NCBI GenBank assembly: GCA_016195295.1
Contig: JACPZV010000154.1
Span: 1-5,304, forward strand
Direction: 5' to 3'
Source: Acidobacteriota bacterium
GTDB lineage: Bacteria > Acidobacteriota > Vicinamibacteria > Vicinamibacterales > CAVVIG01
DNA: 5,304 nt
A program made the position numbers and the translations under genes. Shown piece after piece: positions 4,685-5,304 of the stretch. How positions within the stretch are numbered: position 1 is the stretch's first letter; each line of letters begins with the position of its first letter. The notes under the pieces are model-generated. The model ran no database searches and had not been told where the DNA came from. It saw only the letters and a program-made list of their open reading frames with translations.

Positions 4685-5304
4685 AAGATTGACGTCGAGC
4701 AGCTCTCGTTCTATTACGGCGACACACTCGCGCTCGACCAGATCTCGATTCAAATACGCGCCAACCTCGTGACGGCATTCATCGGTCCGTCCGGTTGCGG
4801 CAAGAGTACGTTCCTGCGGACACTGAACCGCATGAATGACATTATTCCAGACGCTCGTGTGCAAGGGCGGGTCCGGATCGACGGCAGGGACATCTACGGC
4901 GCCGACGTCGATGTCGTCGCGCTTCGTCGTCAAGTCGGGATGGTGTTTCAGAAGTCGAACCCATTTCCGAAGTCGATCTTCGACAACGTGGCGTACGGGG
5001 TTCGCATCAATGGCCTCGCGAGGAGCCAGGCGCAGCTGCGGAATTCGGTCGAGAAGAGCCTTCGAGCCGCGGCTCTCTGGGATGAAGTGAAGGATCGGCT
5101 GAACGATTCGGCGCTCGCGCTGTCGGGAGGTCAGCAGCAGCGCTTGTGTATCGCGCGCGCCATCGCCGTAAAGCCGGAAGTGATGCTGCTTGATGAACCA
5201 GCCTCGGCGCTGGACCCGATCTCGACCCTCAAGATCGAGGAACTGATCTACGAACTCAAAAAGAACTATACTATCGTCATCGTCACGCACAACATGCAGC
5301 AGGC
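4613..5304 (+). CDS. pstB: Phosphate ABC transporter ATP-binding protein PstB, C-terminus cut by window edge
   Basis: PstB is the cytoplasmic ATPase that powers phosphate import through PstCA. With GTG 4613 as residue 1, the core begins at K-I-D-V (25-28) and F-Y-Y-G-D. Visible motifs in order are Walker A G-P-S-G-C-G-K-S-T (58-66), L-R-T-L-N-R-M-N-D typical of PstB, Q-loop V-F-Q-K-S-N-P-F-P (111-119), ABC signature L-S-G-G-Q-Q-Q-R (170-177), Walker B V-M-L-L-D-E-P (190-196), D-loop S-A-L-D-P (198-202) and H-loop V-T-H-N-M with H226. All catalytic residues are present. The window ends at residue 230, leaving perhaps 25-30 residues outside. The start is uncertain because the first in-frame ATG is M74, beyond Walker A, so translation must begin at a non-ATG codon or continue from pstA. 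The 24-residue lead-in before the ABC core looks unstructured. Confidence 0.93.
   Translation, partial: MLPSVTSLTRPVTSNGRPQEEQAVKIDVEQLSFYYGDTLALDQISIQIRANLVTAFIGPSGCGKSTFLRTLNRMNDIIPDARVQGRVRIDGRDIYGADVDVVALRRQVGMVFQKSNPFPKSIFDNVAYGVRINGLARSQAQLRNSVEKSLRAAALWDEVKDRLNDSALALSGGQQQRLCIARAIAVKPEVMLLDEPASALDPISTLKIEELIYELKKNYTIVIVTHNMQQ

Noticed and set aside
4631..5290. Minus-strand open frame across pstB
   Set aside because: It is antisense to clear Walker A, signature and Walker B motifs on the plus strand, so it is a shadow frame.
1..5304. CRISPR array, tRNA, rRNA or insertion sequence
   Set aside because: No regularly spaced repeats, cloverleaf-like segments, rRNA signatures, transposase motifs or terminal inverted repeats were seen.

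Overview
The window is a high-GC bacterial chromosomal segment carrying a phosphate-uptake locus and a divergently transcribed regulatory cluster. The PstS sequence style (I-N-G-A-G-A-T-F, then Y-Q-S-I-G-S-G-G-G), the high GC and the paired PhoB-like regulators suggest Acidobacteriota or a similar soil Gram-negative lineage. That placement is an inference from memory of family sequences; no rRNA or other marker is present.

Minus strand, read from about 1593 down to 1: (i) a complete OmpR/PhoB-family response regulator (901-1593) in which the Mg2+-coordinating aspartate of the receiver pocket appears to be histidine; (ii) directly behind it, with a good Shine-Dalgarno, an unrecognised 74-residue Cys/His-rich protein (665-889); (iii) after a 113-bp gap holding a hairpin and a perfect inverted repeat, a second OmpR/PhoB-family response regulator with a canonical receiver (start 551), cut by the left edge. 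No histidine kinase or phoU gene lies inside the window.

Divergent intergenic region, 1594-1766: it should contain the promoters for both directions. It holds an array of four half-sites spaced exactly 11 bp apart (1692-1731). This is the spacing of PhoB boxes, and the regulator genes and pstS flank it. The strong pstS Shine-Dalgarno follows.

Plus strand, 1767 to the right edge: pstS (periplasmic phosphate-binding protein), pstC and pstA (the two permease subunits) and pstB (ATPase, cut by the right edge after the H-loop histidine). pstS and pstC are 12 nt apart, and pstC and pstA overlap by ATGA. pstA and pstB share one reading frame separated by a single TGA, and pstB has no in-frame ATG before its ATPase core.

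PstS captures phosphate in the periplasm, PstCA forms the membrane channel and PstB hydrolyses ATP. The flanking PhoB-like regulators probably switch this operon on, and perhaps their own genes, during phosphate limitation. The least described parts are the small Cys/His protein, the altered receiver of the middle regulator and the pstA/pstB junction.
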